This document shows, piece by piece, positions 45,376 to 56,670 of a stretch of 64,000 nt of DNA (the stretch's first letter is position 1; each line of letters starts with the position of its first letter). The stretch covers positions 49,824,374 through 49,888,373 of the forward strand of contig NC_080082.1 in the NCBI RefSeq assembly GCF_949987535.1. The letters are read 5' to 3'. This stretch comes from Balaenoptera acutorostrata. Its lineage: Eukaryota > Chordata > Mammalia > Artiodactyla > Balaenopteridae. The position numbers and the translations under genes were made by a program. Below the pieces are notes generated by a model, which made no database searches, was not told where the DNA came from, and saw nothing but the letters and a program-made list of their open reading frames with translations.

Positions 45376-46783
45376 GCTAAAGAAGGAAGCTTGCTCCTCA
45401 CTCTCAACAAGCTGATAGCAGACCCAGGTCTCTTGACTTTCCATCTTGCGCTCTTCCTGCCACAGCATGGGTGGGATATGGGTGATTTTGTGGACTAATG
45501 ATACCTAACAGGTTATAAGGTGCTTTACATGTTACAAAGTGGTTTTGGACTCTTATCTCTTTTGATCCTGACAACAGCCCATGGGCCAGATAGGAAACAA
45601 ATTATTATCAGCCCTAATACAGTTATGACCCTTGCCAGGAACTGTCCTGCACCAAAGAAATCACCAACCTTGTTCCTGACCTTTCATCCCATGTCACTGT
45701 CATTTGTCTGACCCCTCCCATGACTTCCTCTGTAAATAAGACTTTAAAGGTTTATCACCTCTCAAGGAAATGGTCCTCAAGAATCCAAGACAAGCTCTCT
45801 CACAAAGAGGAAAACTGGTACAGACATGGGTAAGTAATCCAAGGACCTTTGAGCAAAGAGGATGAAAGAGGATGTCTGAGTTTTGTGACATGGATGGAGC
45901 AGAAAAAGAAGAAAAGTAGGACTGTTTGAACTGATAGAGCATAGAGAAGAGGTTGGTACTAGGAGGGGGCTTAGATCCTTGAAGGAGAGGGAATAAGTCC
46001 CAGAACGAAAGAGCAGTACGTGTACGGTGGGAGAGAGGTGGGACGAAAATAACCATCTACTAAAACCAGTGGACTCTCTCCAAGAAAGGATGGCAGTGGC
46101 GGGGGTGGGGGGCGGGGGGGATGAAAAGAAAAAAACATATTACAATCATAAAGCCAGTTACAAAATACTCAAGACAGCAGGTTCTATAAAACAATGACAT
46201 CAGTATATTGGGATCTAAGACTAGCTTGGTCTCTGGACAGTCTGAAGTCTGCCTGAGGCGCCCCAAGGAAAAGTGAAAGTAGGGGCCGTGACCCCCTTGC
46301 AGAAGACAAGGTACAACTTCAGAAGTCACAGCAAGTTGCAAGGGCACAGGCCACAGGGGTGAAAGGCTGTGAGGGCCCCACACTTTCCTTGCGCTACTTG
46401 CTGTCCTCTCTTGGACTCTGCCTGCCACCTCCTGGGTAGACAAGGTTATTACCTGCCTCCAAATCCTGGGAGGCCCGGACACTGCAGAGGCTGTGGCCTC
46501 TGTTACTCACATGCAGCCAGGAATCTCTCAGAAGCAGAAACTTAGGGATGAGGAGTTGACAAGGGGTCCAACTCCTTAACCCTGCATCGAATCTTGATGA
46601 GTCGTGGTGTGGAAAGAGGCTCAAGACATCTTAGCTACAAAAACAGATGCAAGATCAATCACATGGTGATAGATGGTAACTAGACCTTTGGTGGTGATCA
46701 CTTTGTAGTGCATACAGATGTCAAATTATAATAGTATACACCTGAAATTTGTATACCAATTTTGCCTCAATTAAAAAAAGGGA
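45376..46783. other. Gene-free intergenic stretch
   Basis: Contains a G-run near 46,100-46,120 and, at about 46,690-46,780, an old L1-like 3' end ('tgtagtgcatacagatgtca...gcctcaattaaaaaaag'). No gene is seen. Confidence 0.45.
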
Positions 46784-46800
46784 AATTAAAACTTTCTAAA

Positions 46801-46836
46801 GTGAGGAAAGGAAGGAAGGAAGGAAGGAAGAAAGAG

Positions 46837-46870
<34 letters not shown>

Positions 46871-46927
46871 GAAGAAAAAAGAAAGAAAGAAAGGAAGGAA
46901 GGAAGGAAGGAAGGAAGGAAGACAGAC

Positions 46928-46969
<42 letters not shown>

Positions 46970-46996
46970 GGAAAGAAAGAAAGGAAGGAAGGAAGG
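46801..46996 (+). repeat. Purine-only (GGAA/GAAA)n microsatellite
   Basis: Almost 200 bases of A and G on the + strand, in GGAA and GAAA units. The main break is the short GACAGACAG segment near 46,921, after an opening GTG. The copies of AATTAAAACTTTCTAAAGTG at 46,784-46,803 and 47,024-47,043 flank it. ORFs called here on both strands are low-complexity artefacts. Confidence 0.97.
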
Positions 46997-47109
46997 ATTG
47001 CAAAAGAGCATTAAAAAGATAGGAATTAAAACTTTCTAAAGTGTTAAAAAAAAGGAAAGAAAAAAGAGTTGCATAAAAGCATAAAGAAAACAGTATGATC
47101 CGTTATGTA

Positions 47110-47375
47110 TATAATAGTAGCAGCTAAGTGTCCGAGACCTTCATACGCGCAGTCACTGTGCTAATCCCTCTGCACACACTATTCCTTACCAAACCACAAC
47201 GTCGGTACTGCCACGGCTTTTCTTTTTACAAAAAGGGAAACTGAATCTTAGATTGACTGTTAATCACTTGCCCAATATCTCATGGCAAATAAAGTGGCAG
47301 GGGTAAGACTAGAACCTGGGTCTGTGTGACTCTGGAGCCTGAGCTCTCAGCCATCGTTTTATTCTGCCTCCAGAA
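47110..47375 (-). repeat. MIR fragment
   Basis: 'cagtcactgtgctaatccct', 'aagggaaactgaatcttaga', 'cttgcccaatatctcatggc' and 'agaacctgggtctgtgtgac' are the MIR reverse arm. Confidence 0.7.
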
Positions 47376-47402
47376 GAAGAGGGGAACGTGCATGCACACA
47401 GG

Positions 47403-47403
47403 G

Positions 47404-47443
<40 letters not shown>

Positions 47444-47445
47444 AA
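47403..47445 (+). repeat. (GT)n(GA)n microsatellite
   Basis: About 13 GT units run directly into seven GA units. Confidence 0.97.
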
Positions 47446-47600
47446 TTGGGAAAGGCTATGCAGCAGCCATAACAGTGGTTACTTACAGAGTTAGGGGAAG
47501 GAGAGGTAGGTCAGCTCTCACCTGCTACTTTACTTAATTCTGTACTGTTTGCATTTTCCCAGTGAGCACATATCTTTCATAATAAAAATATAAAGACTTA

Positions 47601-47960
47601 GGGCTTCCCTGGTGGCGCAGTGGTTAAGGATCCGCCTGTCAGTGCAGGGGACACGGGTTCGAGCCCTGGTCTGGGAAGATCCCACATGCCGTGGAGCAAC
47701 TAAGCCCACGCGCCACAACTACTGAGCCTGTGCTCTAGAGCCCGTGAGCCACAACTACTGAGCCCGCATGCCACAACTACTGAAGCCTGCACGGCTAGAG
47801 CCCATGCTCCGCAACAAGAGAAGCCACCGCAGTGAGAAGCCCGCGCACCACAACGAAGAGTAGCCCCCACTCGCCGCAACTAGAGAAAGCCTGCACGCAA
47901 CAACGAAGACCCAATGCAGCCAAAAATAAATAAATAAATAAATAAATAAATAAAAATAAA
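47601..47960 (+). repeat. CHR-1-type SINE
   Basis: A full-length copy, GGGCTTCCCTGGTGGCGCAG to an (AAAT)n tail, with the triple ACAACTACTGAGCC unit. I found no clear target-site duplication. Confidence 0.94.
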
Positions 47961-48074
47961 GTTCCCTTAAAATATATATATATACTTATTTTACGAATAA
48001 AGATGATTTTTAAAAAAGGCTTATTTTAAGTAATAATTCTGCCCCCAAACACACACAGAAGAAAAGTCAAATTA

Positions 48075-48315
48075 CTCTAGCACTTAGGCCCTGTTTACTG
48101 AGCAATTACTATGTACTATGCCCAGTGCTAAGCATTTCATATTCAAGACTCACTGAATCCTCACAACTGGATCTGAAGGGAGGATATTGTCGTTAATCCC
48201 CTTTACAGAAGAAGGACCCGAGGCTCAGAGATATGAATTGACCTTGCCAAGGTCACATAACAATGCAGGGACCCAACTGAGGTCTGACTGGTTTCAGAGC
48301 CCTTGCTTTTACCTG
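48075..48315 (-). repeat. MIR fragment
   Basis: 'actatgcccagtgctaagca', 'cccctttacagaagaaggac', 'caaggtcacataacaatgc' and 'ggtctgactggtttcagagc'. Confidence 0.75.
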
Positions 48316-48344
48316 CTTCAGTGTGCTAATTGTGCAGGAATGAT

Positions 48345-48530
48345 CACGATGATAATAACAGCAGTTTAAGTGCCTACCGTGTGCCAGACCTGTGCTTTCC
48401 GTGCATGATCTCATCAAACCTCCATGGCAACCCCCATTATACAGATGAGAAAACTGAGGCTCAGCAGAGAGTAAGTCACTTATCTGCCCAGGGTCCCCCA
48501 GCAGAACTGAGACTAGAATCCAAATCACTA
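48345..48530 (-). repeat. MIR fragment, second copy
   Basis: 'taccgtgtgccagacctgtg', 'attatacagatgagaaaact', 'gaggctcagcagagagtaag' and 'cagcagaactgagactagaa'. Confidence 0.8.
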
Positions 48531-48554
48531 TTCATGGCACTGGCATCCACCCAG

Positions 48555-48850
48555 TTGCTTAAACCAAAAACTCAGTAGTTATCCTTGACTCCTTCCTCTC
48601 TCTCTCTCCTTTTCCTCTCCATGTCTAATCCATTGGGTCCAGTTGGTTCCAGCTTCCAAAATACATACTCATTTCTCACTAACCAGCTGCAGCATCAGTG
48701 GAAGGCACTGCCATCTCTCATCTGAGCCACTGTGGAGGACTCCTCACCGATCGCCATGCTTCCATTCCCGCCTCTTGGCCCCTATGCCCTCCACTCACTA
48801 CGCTGTAGTCAAAGTGATCTTTTTTCAAATCTCTTGCTAAATATCCTCTC
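48555..48850 (+). repeat. L2 fragment, sense
   Basis: 'gttatccttgactccttcct', 'ccagctgcagcatcagtgga' and 'gatcttttttcaaatctctt' follow sense L2 ORF2. A further L2 piece lies at 49,130. Confidence 0.75.
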
Positions 48851-49129
48851 ATGCAGCCTTTCTCAGGGTCTTGGGAGAGAACTAAGCCCTGCAGAGAATG
48901 GTATGAGTGAGTGTTTACTCAATTTTCCAAAGGATGATACTGGCTAATACCATTCTTTTGCTAACACAATAGGAGATGACCTAATTCATGACATGCAATG
49001 GATGCCTTCGAGTGTTAGGGCTTCATTCTCTGCAAGAACTGGGTGGAGATGGCTAAAAAAGTTTCCTGTCACACTTCAAATATCAGTGACCACAGCCTAC
49101 TGGGCCCTTGTAAGCAGCCTGCCACCACA
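48851..49129. other. Unassigned segment between two L2 pieces
   Basis: Not recognisable as L2. It could be inserted or strongly diverged. Confidence 0.35.
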
Positions 49130-49560
49130 CCTCCACCTCTGCAGGCTCATTTCCTACTAACTTTTTCCTGAGCACAAGAGCTCTTTTCCATTCCTCAATT
49201 ATAGAAACTTCATTCTTACTTCAAGGCTTTTACAGAGTCTCCTCCCTCTGCCTGGAACTCCTGCCCCCAGGCCTTTTAGGGCCAGCTACTTTGTTAGTCA
49301 TTCATGTCTCAGCTCAAATGCTACCAGCTCATAGAGACGCTCCCTGATACCTTAATTAAAGAGACCCTGCCAATTCCTGCTGTTCCACTGCCCGTTTTGT
49401 TTCGTTTCCAGAGTGTATTTATCATGATCTGAAAGTGCCTTGTTCTGTGTTCACTTACCTATTGTGTGTCTCCCCAGTTAGAGCTGAGCGCCACAGGGCA
49501 GTTCAGTTTTTTTCATGGCTGCATCCTCAATAACCAGCAAAAAAACTTTTCACGTGGAAG
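49130..49560 (+). repeat. L2 3' end, sense
   Basis: 'tcctccctctgcctggaact', 'catgtctcagctcaaatgct', 'agagacgctccctgatacct' and 'tttatcatgatctgaaagtg' follow L2 order to the terminal part. Confidence 0.85.
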
Positions 49561-49654
49561 CAATCTGTAAAAAAATGCGTTTAGAGAATTTATCAGACAC
49601 TTATTGTGTGTCAGTCACTGGGCTAAGAGCTTTGCATTGTATCCTTCTATCAAC

Positions 49655-49840
49655 CCCGGCACTATCCAATGGAAATACAGTGTAAGCCATTTTTAATTTT
49701 TTAATAGCTACATTATAAGAAGTAAAAAGAAACTGATAAAATTAACGTTAATAATATATTTTATTTAACCCAACATGTTCAGAGTATATTATCTCAACAT
49801 GTAATCAATTTTAAAGGATAGAAATTTTACTTTTTTTTGA
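49655..49840 (+). mobile_element. hAT-like element, truncated copy
   Basis: 'ccggcactatccaatggaaat', 'ttaatatattttatttaacc'-like and 'ctcaacatgtaatcaatttt' match a second copy at 51,425-51,745. Confidence 0.55.
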
Positions 49841-50670
49841 TACTCCTCTTCCATCCCTCCACTCTGCCTTCTGGGTTCTGAAGAGCTTGGCGCTGCCTCA
49901 AAATTTGGGGATTCGAAGGCTCCCACTTCAGGACTGGGCCTCAATGTCCCTCAAACTAGGTCTCAGCTTTCCCGCCTTTTCTGTACCTCTCTCAGTGTGC
50001 CTGTGCCCTTCAAGCCCTGCATGGTGAGAAATGGGGTGAAAGTCCTCGAGCGAGACCTGAAAATGCCTTTCCGTGCAGATGCTCAACCAAAACAGGTGTG
50101 ATGAGTGGCCAGCGGTGCGCTCTGGGGCCAGCGGTGGTCCTAACCGGAAGTGGGCAGAAAAGAGCCGAGGAAGGGGCCCCAGAGCCAGGGAGCATGTGCA
50201 GGTTAGCGCCCACCAGAAGTGCCTGAGGAGGGAAGGAAGCACCCAAGTGCAGCCCGTGGGAGCTGGGGTGTCCCTCCTTCAACGCTTGGCATCCTGCACA
50301 GGCCACAGGGCTGGGGCAGCCAGAAGAGGAGTTAGCGCTGGCGTTTGGAGCCAAGTCGGAGCTGGAAACTGACTTCTCCGCTGAGAATAATCAGAACTGT
50401 AAATTTGGGCCTCAAGGGGAGGAGGATTTATTCCTGGGCGGGGTCTTTGTGGGGAGGGAGCTGGACGGGGCTTCTCTCAGGTCAGGAGAGACCTTGGGAG
50501 GTCTCTCTGCGGTATATTGAGAAATGAATCAAAGCCAAAGTAAAATGTGTTACAGAAATCGTGCCATGTCGTAAAGGTTTACACTGAATGAATTATACAA
50601 AAATATATCCAGGGCAATATCGTGGTGCAGACGATTTGATTGATAAGAAATAACAAGGTGGCCGGGTAAT
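49841..50670. other. Gene-free intergenic stretch, GC-rich in its first half
   Basis: Overlapping ORFs (49,928-50,242 and 50,010-50,354 on -, 50,073-50,372 on +) cannot be linked to any family. Confidence 0.4.
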
Positions 50671-50684
50671 GGGATACAATTTTT

Positions 50685-50793
50685 TTTTATTTTTGGCCAC
50701 GCCACGTGGCTTGTGGGATTATATTAGTTCCCCGACCGGGCCCTCGGCAATGAGAACGCGGAGTCCAAACCACTGGACTGCCAGGGAATTGTC
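50685..50793 (-). repeat. CHR-2-type SINE, antisense, diverged
   Basis: GGCCACGCCACGTGGCTTG, TTAGTTCCCCGACCGGGCCC and AACCACTGGACTGCCAGGGA in antisense order. Imperfect flanks GGGATACAATTTTT and AGGACACGATTTTT. Confidence 0.88.
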
Positions 50794-50807
50794 AGGACAC
50801 GATTTTT

Positions 50808-51317
50808 AAGTTGTATGGTGAATGAGACCTTGGTTTCTCAATCCAGTGAGCCTGCCTCTGTAACTCTGAATAATGTGATTTGGAGATAATTTAAGGAGTC
50901 AAAAGTTAGTTTTCCTGGCTCCTGCTTCCTTAGGGGAGGAGCCCCAGAGGATCTGTTGGGAATCAGTGAGGAGGGCTATCGTGACCATAAGCCATAAGGG
51001 GGATCTGTGACCATCAGACGTCTTGAGGGATCTTTTCATCAGGTCACCAATGCTAGATGGACGTTGATTCCTGATGCTACGCTAAGAATGAGTGATGAGG
51101 GCGCTGTATGTAGGCAGCGAGGTTTGTCGTGGTGGGGGAGGGTTTCTGGTTGAGGTGATCACAGCGACCCTGTGAGGACACATTGTATCAGGAATGCAGG
51201 GAATCACATGAGAGGCGCTGGGGGATTTTAAGGTAGGGTTCCTCGCCTGTAGGAGAGGGAGTGAAAGAACGGTATTTGATTGTGCATGTAAGCTTAGGCA
51301 TGGACGTGGGCATTGGT
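50808..51317. other. Intergenic DNA without recognisable features
   Basis: No gene or clear repeat. Confidence 0.4.
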
Positions 51318-51424
51318 CCTTCATTCAATTCACAAGTGTTTATTGAGTGCCTACTGTGTGCTAGGTATACAGTGGGCAGCAAAAGAGTTCCTATCTTCAT
51401 AGCACTGATCTTCTTCTAGATTAG
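51318..51424 (-). repeat. L2 antisense, part 1
   Basis: 'ttattgagtgcctactgtgt' and 'gctaggtatacagtgggcag' are the antisense L2 end. It continues at 51,750. Confidence 0.75.
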
Positions 51425-51745
51425 CTCTATCTAAAATATAGAACGTGAGCCGTATATGTAATTTAAAAGTTTCCAGTAGCCAGATTTCGAAAAAGTAAGA
51501 AAAGACCAGTGAAGTAAATTTTAATATATTTTGTGTAACCCAATATATCCAAAATGTTATTCCAACATATAATATAAAAATACTAGTGAGATATTTATAC
51601 TCTTTTTTCTTTTTCTGTAATGTCTTTAAAATCCGGTGTCCATGTTTTACAGTTGCCCCACATCTCAGTTAGGACTCGTCACATTTCAAGTGCTCCACGG
51701 CCACATGCGGACAGTAGATAGCTGCACTGAAGAGTGCAGCTCTTG
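51425..51745 (+). mobile_element. hAT-like element inserted in L2
   Basis: 'gagccgtatatgtaatttaa', 'tttgtgtaacccaatatatc', 'catttcaagtgctccacggc' and 'ctgcactgaagagtgcagct' are one ordered element. It separates two L2 segments and shares its middle with 49,655-49,840. Confidence 0.6.
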
Positions 51746-51749
51746 AGAA

Positions 51750-52225
51750 CTCTGCAGATAACAGGTTAGTAGAGATGTTTCTGGTAGTGATAAATGCTAG
51801 AACAAGAAATCAAGCAGAATTAGAAGATCACAAGGGCAGGTGATTCCTTAGGTAGTGTGGTCAGACTGCAAAGGTCTCACAGGGGAGCTGTCATCTCAAG
51901 AGAACTGAATGAAGTGGGGCGGCAAGGGCAGCAGGGAATGAGTCATGCAAGGAGGGGGCAAGCTGGGCCTGTGGGAGGAGCCCCAGAGAGGCTGGGGGGC
52001 TGGACCAGAGTGAGCAGGGAAGTCGGGGAGGTAGGAGAAGAGGCCCATTGTAAAGCCGGTATGGTTTATTCTGAAAGTAACAGGAAATCATCAGAGAGAC
52101 AAGAGTGGAAAGATGGCATGATCTGATTTAACATAAAAGAAGGAGGTTTCAGGGCTCCTGAGAGGTGACTGTGTATCCACGGGTGATGGAGGGTCTGGTG
52201 GGAGGGAGATGTGAAAGAGGTCAGC
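51750..52225 (-). repeat. L2 antisense, part 2
   Basis: 'gaagtaggagaagagg'-like text, 'gcccattgtaaagccggtat', 'aagatggcatgatctgattt' and 'ggtttcagggctcctgagag' fit the antisense L2. Confidence 0.65.
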
Positions 52226-52679
52226 TGTAGTAGGAGGCACTGAGGACCAGTACTCCAGTCCCCGGTCTGGGAGACTCAGGTTCCTATGAGGAATGGGAGA
52301 GGTCTGTTAGTGGGAGAGGACTGGGGGCTTTTTGTTTGTTTGGGTTGTCATTGGCTTTGGGGAGGAGCGCCCAGGAATTCTGCTGTAGGTTTATCTGTTG
52401 GGTGTCAGGAAATGCAGTGGGAGGTCTTAATAGGATGATAGTTGTCAAGGGTGGCACGTTGTGTTCGCTTCTCAGAAGCACCTGAGGACATTTCATCCGT
52501 CGAAGTTCTTGGGCTGCCTCCACAGTGCCAGTGTCACGGGCGTTTGTAACGAAGCAAATCAGGCTCTCAGGACCCACTGTACTTAGGAGGTGGCGTGAGG
52601 AGTGTGGTGTCAGACACAGAATCCCTTCATGGCTGAAGGGCTTTTGGCAGGTTGAAATTAAGGTGTCTTTATTGTTGTT
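52226..52679. other. Intergenic DNA without recognisable features
   Basis: No gene or clear repeat. Confidence 0.4.
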
Positions 52680-53300
52680 GCTTTAAAATATTTTGACATG
52701 AGATATTTCAAACATACATAAAAATAGGAGAAACCACACTCACAAAGCCTGGCGTACATATCCCTCAGCTTTATCCATCTTAACATTTTTACCTATTTGC
52801 TTGAGACTTGTTTTAAGAACTAAAACGTTATAGATAGAGCTGAAGCCTGATTGTACCTTTCTTGAAACTATTTTCTTCCAGGGAACACAATCCTCAAGTT
52901 AGTGAAAATCCTTCCCACTGGTATTTACACTTTTACGGCAGGTAAATGTACCTATAAACACATAGTATTGCTTTGCATGTTTTTAGGCTTTGTATTAATG
53001 GTTTCACACTGCAGGTATTATTTTCCAACTTGCATTTTTCAATTAACATTTTTTAACCTCAGCCTGGTTGATACATGTAACTCTATCTCATTTTCACTGC
53101 TGGATACCTACCATTCCACCCGATGGACATACCACATTTTATGTATCCATTCTTTTGTTGATGGACATATAGGTGGTTTCCACCATTGAGCTATTGCAAG
53201 CATTGCTGCTGTGAGAATCCGGATACCTGCCGCTTTGCATATATGTGCAAGTTTCTAGTGTATCCCTTGGATGGCAGTTGCTGGGGTGCACGTATGCACA
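52680..53300 (-). repeat. Old L1 3' end, antisense
   Basis: 'ttttgacatgagatatttca', 'tttgttgatggacatatagg', 'ggtggtttccaccattgagc' and 'tattgcaagcattgctgctg' are antisense L1 ORF2 C-terminal and 3' UTR signatures. Confidence 0.7.
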
Positions 53301-53544
53301 ACTCTGTACTTCAGTCCTGGTTTTATCATTCAGAAGTTTGATGAGAAACTTTATTGACAGCAAGTTAAACCAAGCCATGATTTGCCCCTTTGAGTTTTAT
53401 TTTCCTTTGTATAAAACAGACTTGATTATAGTACTGACTTCATAAAGTTGTAAGAATTAAATAAGACCACAAATGTAAAGTACTAACACAATATCTTACA
53501 CATGGTAGGTGTTCTTTTTGTGCCTTATGGACAGGAAATTAGAA

Positions 53545-53700
53545 TTATTAAAAGCTCTAAGGCTTTGGAGTCTAACAGAACCTGGGTTCAAAACCTGGCT
53601 CTGCTGCTTCCTCTCTGGATGCCCTTGGGAAAGTCACTTCACCTGTGTGAGCTTCAGTTTCCTCATCTGTTAGGAGAGAGCAAATGCATGCAGTTGTGAA
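53545..53700 (+). repeat. MIR fragment
   Basis: 'aacctgggttcaaaacctgg', 'cttgggaaagtcacttcacc' and 'cagtttcctcatctgttagg'. Confidence 0.85.
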
Positions 53701-53784
53701 TATTAGCTCTCTCAGTGTGAATCTATCTGGGTCATGATCTGACTGGAGTTACAGAGTACTAATAACAGCTACCCTTTGTTAATA

Positions 53785-53990
53785 TGAATGTTTGGTTAAC
53801 ATTTATTGAGTGTTTCTTAACTCCTATGAAGTATTGATATTATTCCCACTTTACAGATGATAAAACTGAGGCCCCAACAGAGTGGCCACCCAGAGGTCAC
53901 ATAGCTAGTAAAGTGGTAGGAACAGAATTTGAAACCGGATCTGACTGATTTTAAAACTTGTGTTCTAACCACCAGGCTATAGTGCCTTAA
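53785..53990 (-). repeat. MIR fragment
   Basis: 'cactttacagatgataaaac', 'tgaggccccaacagagtgg', 'gtcacatagctagtaaagtg' and 'gttctaaccaccaggct'. Confidence 0.85.
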
Positions 53991-54129
53991 ATGCCTTCAG
54001 CAGCTGCCCATCATTCTCAGCAGTGATTTCCAAACTTTTTTATGAAATGGAAGCATTTTGTCCAGTAAAATCTTATATAGAACCCCAGTTTATAAAGCAA
54101 ATAAATGTTGTACAACTCCAGTTAAAGTG

Positions 54130-54360
54130 GGGGTAATGTCCTAGGTCCATGCGGGCTTAGTTCTGGCTCTGTTTAGGCTGTGTGAGCCTAAACAAAGTAC
54201 TTCATCTCTCTGAGATTCAGTTTCTTCACTTGTGAGATGGGGATATTGATGCCAACCTAATAGCGTTGTTACGTGGATCAACTGATATAATACATGCAAA
54301 GCACTTGGCATGAAGCCTTGTTTGTGATAAGAACCAAATAAGAGTGGCTATTGTTGCTGT
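54130..54360 (+). repeat. MIR fragment
   Basis: 'tagttctggctctgtttagg', 'cagtttcttcacttgtgaga', 'gatggggatattgatgccaa' and 'gcaaagcacttggcatgaag'. Confidence 0.8.
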
Positions 54361-54604
54361 GATTGTTACCACCGGCAGGAATCTCTTCACTGACCACGGG
54401 ATGGGGTGGAAATTTCTCAGCCTTGTATCCACGGCCCTCCATCATCAGACCCAACCTGCATTTCCAGCCTTCAGCCCCTACCCCGTAGCCAGGCTGAATT
54501 ACAATGTCTCCAATTCAGTATACTGCACTACCAGTTCTGCATTTATGCTCTGCCTGCTGGGGGGATCTTCCACCGTCCTCCCCCTTGCTCCAAAAGAACA
54601 AAAG

Positions 54605-54835
54605 TACACTTTTTAAAAAAATATTTTTTAAACTTTTATTGTGGAAAATTTCAAAATACACAAAAGTAAAAATCTAGTATATAATGAACCCCCATGTATT
54701 TATCCGCTAAGTTTTAGTAATTACCAGCCTTACTTCCTATACATACTCCAATTTATTCACCCCACTAGATTATTTTGAAGGAAATCCCAAACAGTTTAAT
54801 TATTTCATCTCTAAATTTGTCATTATGTATCTCTA
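54605..54835 (-). repeat. Old LINE 3'-like repeat
   Basis: 'tttattgtggaaaatttcaa', 'tataatgaacccccatgtat' and 'ttttgaaggaaatcccaaac' are typical of a common old mammalian repeat, similar in kind to 52,680-52,760. Confidence 0.55.
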
Positions 54836-54847
54836 AGATAAAGACTT

Positions 54848-55166
54848 TTTTTTTTAATTATTAGCACCTTTAATTATTATTTATTTATTTATTTAATTTT
54901 GTGGCTGTGTTGGGTCTTCGTTTCTGTGCGAGGGCTTCCTCTATTTGCGGCAAGCGGGGGCCACTCTTCATCGCGGTGCGCGGGCCTCTCACTATCGCGG
55001 CCTCTCTTGTTGCGGAGCACAGGCTCCAGACACGCAGGCTCAGTAATTGTGGCTCACGGGCCCAGTTGCTCCGCGACATGTGGGATCTTCCCAGACCAGG
55101 GCTCGAACCCGTGTCCCCTGCATTGGCAGGCAGATTCTCAACCACTGCGCCACCAGGCAAGCCCCT
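54848..55166 (-). repeat. CHR-1-type SINE, antisense
   Basis: T-rich start with (ATTT)n, GGCTGTGTTGGGTCTTCG, and an end CCACCAGGCAAGCCCC. AAAGACT occurs on both sides (54,841-54,847 and 55,167-55,173), a weak duplication. Confidence 0.94.
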
Positions 55167-55382
55167 AAAGACTCTTTTTTAAAAAACAGAACTATAATAC
55201 CATTTTCAAATCACCTTAAACAATAAAAAAATTTCTTTGTTCGTTCCCTTTATTTAGCAGTTTTCAAAATAATGAATTGGTTCCCAGCAGCCTCTAAAGG
55301 TAACCAATGGGTTTGTTGTTCTTTTTTAGTCCTAATATGAATTCTTCAATGTCCAGCTCAAAAGTTACTTCCCCTAGTTTTT

Positions 55383-55518
55383 GGAGGGGTTTTGTTTGTT
55401 CGTTTGTTTTTGGCCGCGCAACGCAGCATGTGGGATCTTAGTTCGCTGACCAGGGATGAACCCAGGCCCCTGCAGTGGAAGCGCGGAGTCTTAACCACTG
55501 GACCGCCAGGAAAGTCCC
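55383..55518 (-). repeat. CHR-2-type SINE, antisense, with a 13-bp target-site duplication
   Basis: GGCCGCGCAACGCAGCATGT, GGGATCTTAGTTCGCTGACC and AACCACTGGACCGCCAGGAA. TCCCCTAGTTTTT occurs at 55,370-55,382 and 55,519-55,531. Confidence 0.94.
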
Positions 55519-55699
55519 TCCCCTAGTTTTTTTACCCTGACTCCAAAAGAATTTCTCCCCTCTGCTGAATTTAAATGCATCTTTTCTAGTTGTATCTAGT
55601 GCTTTCTACCTATGCACTTCCTTTAACTGCAGCTGGATCAGAAGCTCCGTGAAGGCATTCTGCACAGCACTTAACATAATGCCTCAGGCAGTCAGTATT

Positions 55700-55865
55700 A
55701 ATCAAACTTCACTGTTCATTTGAATCCTATGGGGGTGGGCAGTGGGGGGGTCTTGTTAAAATGCATATTCTGATTCATTGGCTCTGGAGTGGGCTGAGAT
55801 TCTGCTTTCTCACAAGCCCAAGTGGTGCTGATACTTCTGGTCTAAGGACCACAGTTTGAGTAGCA
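55700..55865 (+). mobile_element. MER5A-like element
   Basis: 'tgttaaaatgcatattctga', 'ttcattggctctggagtggg', 'aagtggtgctgatacttctg' and 'ccacagtttgagtagcag'. Confidence 0.75.
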
Positions 55866-55979
55866 GAAGGGTGTGGTAAATGTATGGGAAATTCACATCA
55901 TTCACTCAGTAAGAAGTGCCTACTCAGGACCAGTTCACGGGCTAGGCCCTGACACCTTAAAATGTAGAAGGTTTTTTGG

Positions 55980-56340
55980 TGTTTTTGTTTTATTAGGGTT
56001 TTGTTTTTTTTACTTTATCCTTTTGAATATGTACACATGATAAAAAGAATTTTTTTCATAAAATCCAAAAGGGCACAGAGTGCGAGTACATCAGTCCCCA
56101 GAGGTGATCACTGTTACTTCTTGAGTTTTATTCTAGAGATACTGTATGCATATAAGAGCATATATTTGTACCATCTTTTTTTCTAACATACTATTCACAC
56201 TGCTCTGCCCCTTTTTTTTTTTATTCTACTATATCTTCGAGATTGTTCCATATTTCAGCATATATCTCTGCATCCTATTTAATGAGTGGTATAATGTCCA
56301 CACAGAATGCATTGGTTGTTTTTATAAAGTGTAGAGTGAA
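55980..56340 (-). repeat. Old L1-like 3' sequence, antisense
   Basis: 'agaggtgatcactgttactt', 'gagattgttccatatttcag' and 'atatctctgcatcctattta' resemble an antisense L1 3' region. Decayed. Confidence 0.5.
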
Positions 56341-56670
56341 ATATGGCTACTTCTTGGCTTCTTCCTCATCCTACACATTCCCAAGAGAGAACAGGTATCT
56401 TGTCTTCTGTTCTTTGAATCCTCTGAATTATCTCACCCATGTTGGTACATTTTTGTCAGTTTCATTTGATCTAGAGGACATCCATCACCCACTTACACAA
56501 GCATGTCTGCACGTTCTTTTCCTCCAGATTCCAGTCTTCCTAGACTCAAATTGTTTCTTTATTCTGCATCCCCTCAGCATTCACAAATTACTCAAAGACA
56601 TTTTCTTGTTTTGGTAATATATTGTTGTGGAATGCTGCATACATAAGTATGTAGAAAATGTGTACTGGCA
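56341..56670. other. Intergenic DNA without recognisable features
   Basis: No gene or confident repeat. The 124-codon ORF (56,243-56,617, +) has no known signature. Confidence 0.4.

Noticed and set aside
46762..47022. Lys/Glu/Arg-rich and Phe/Leu/Ser-rich ORFs
   Set aside because: Artefacts of the purine microsatellite read on both strands.
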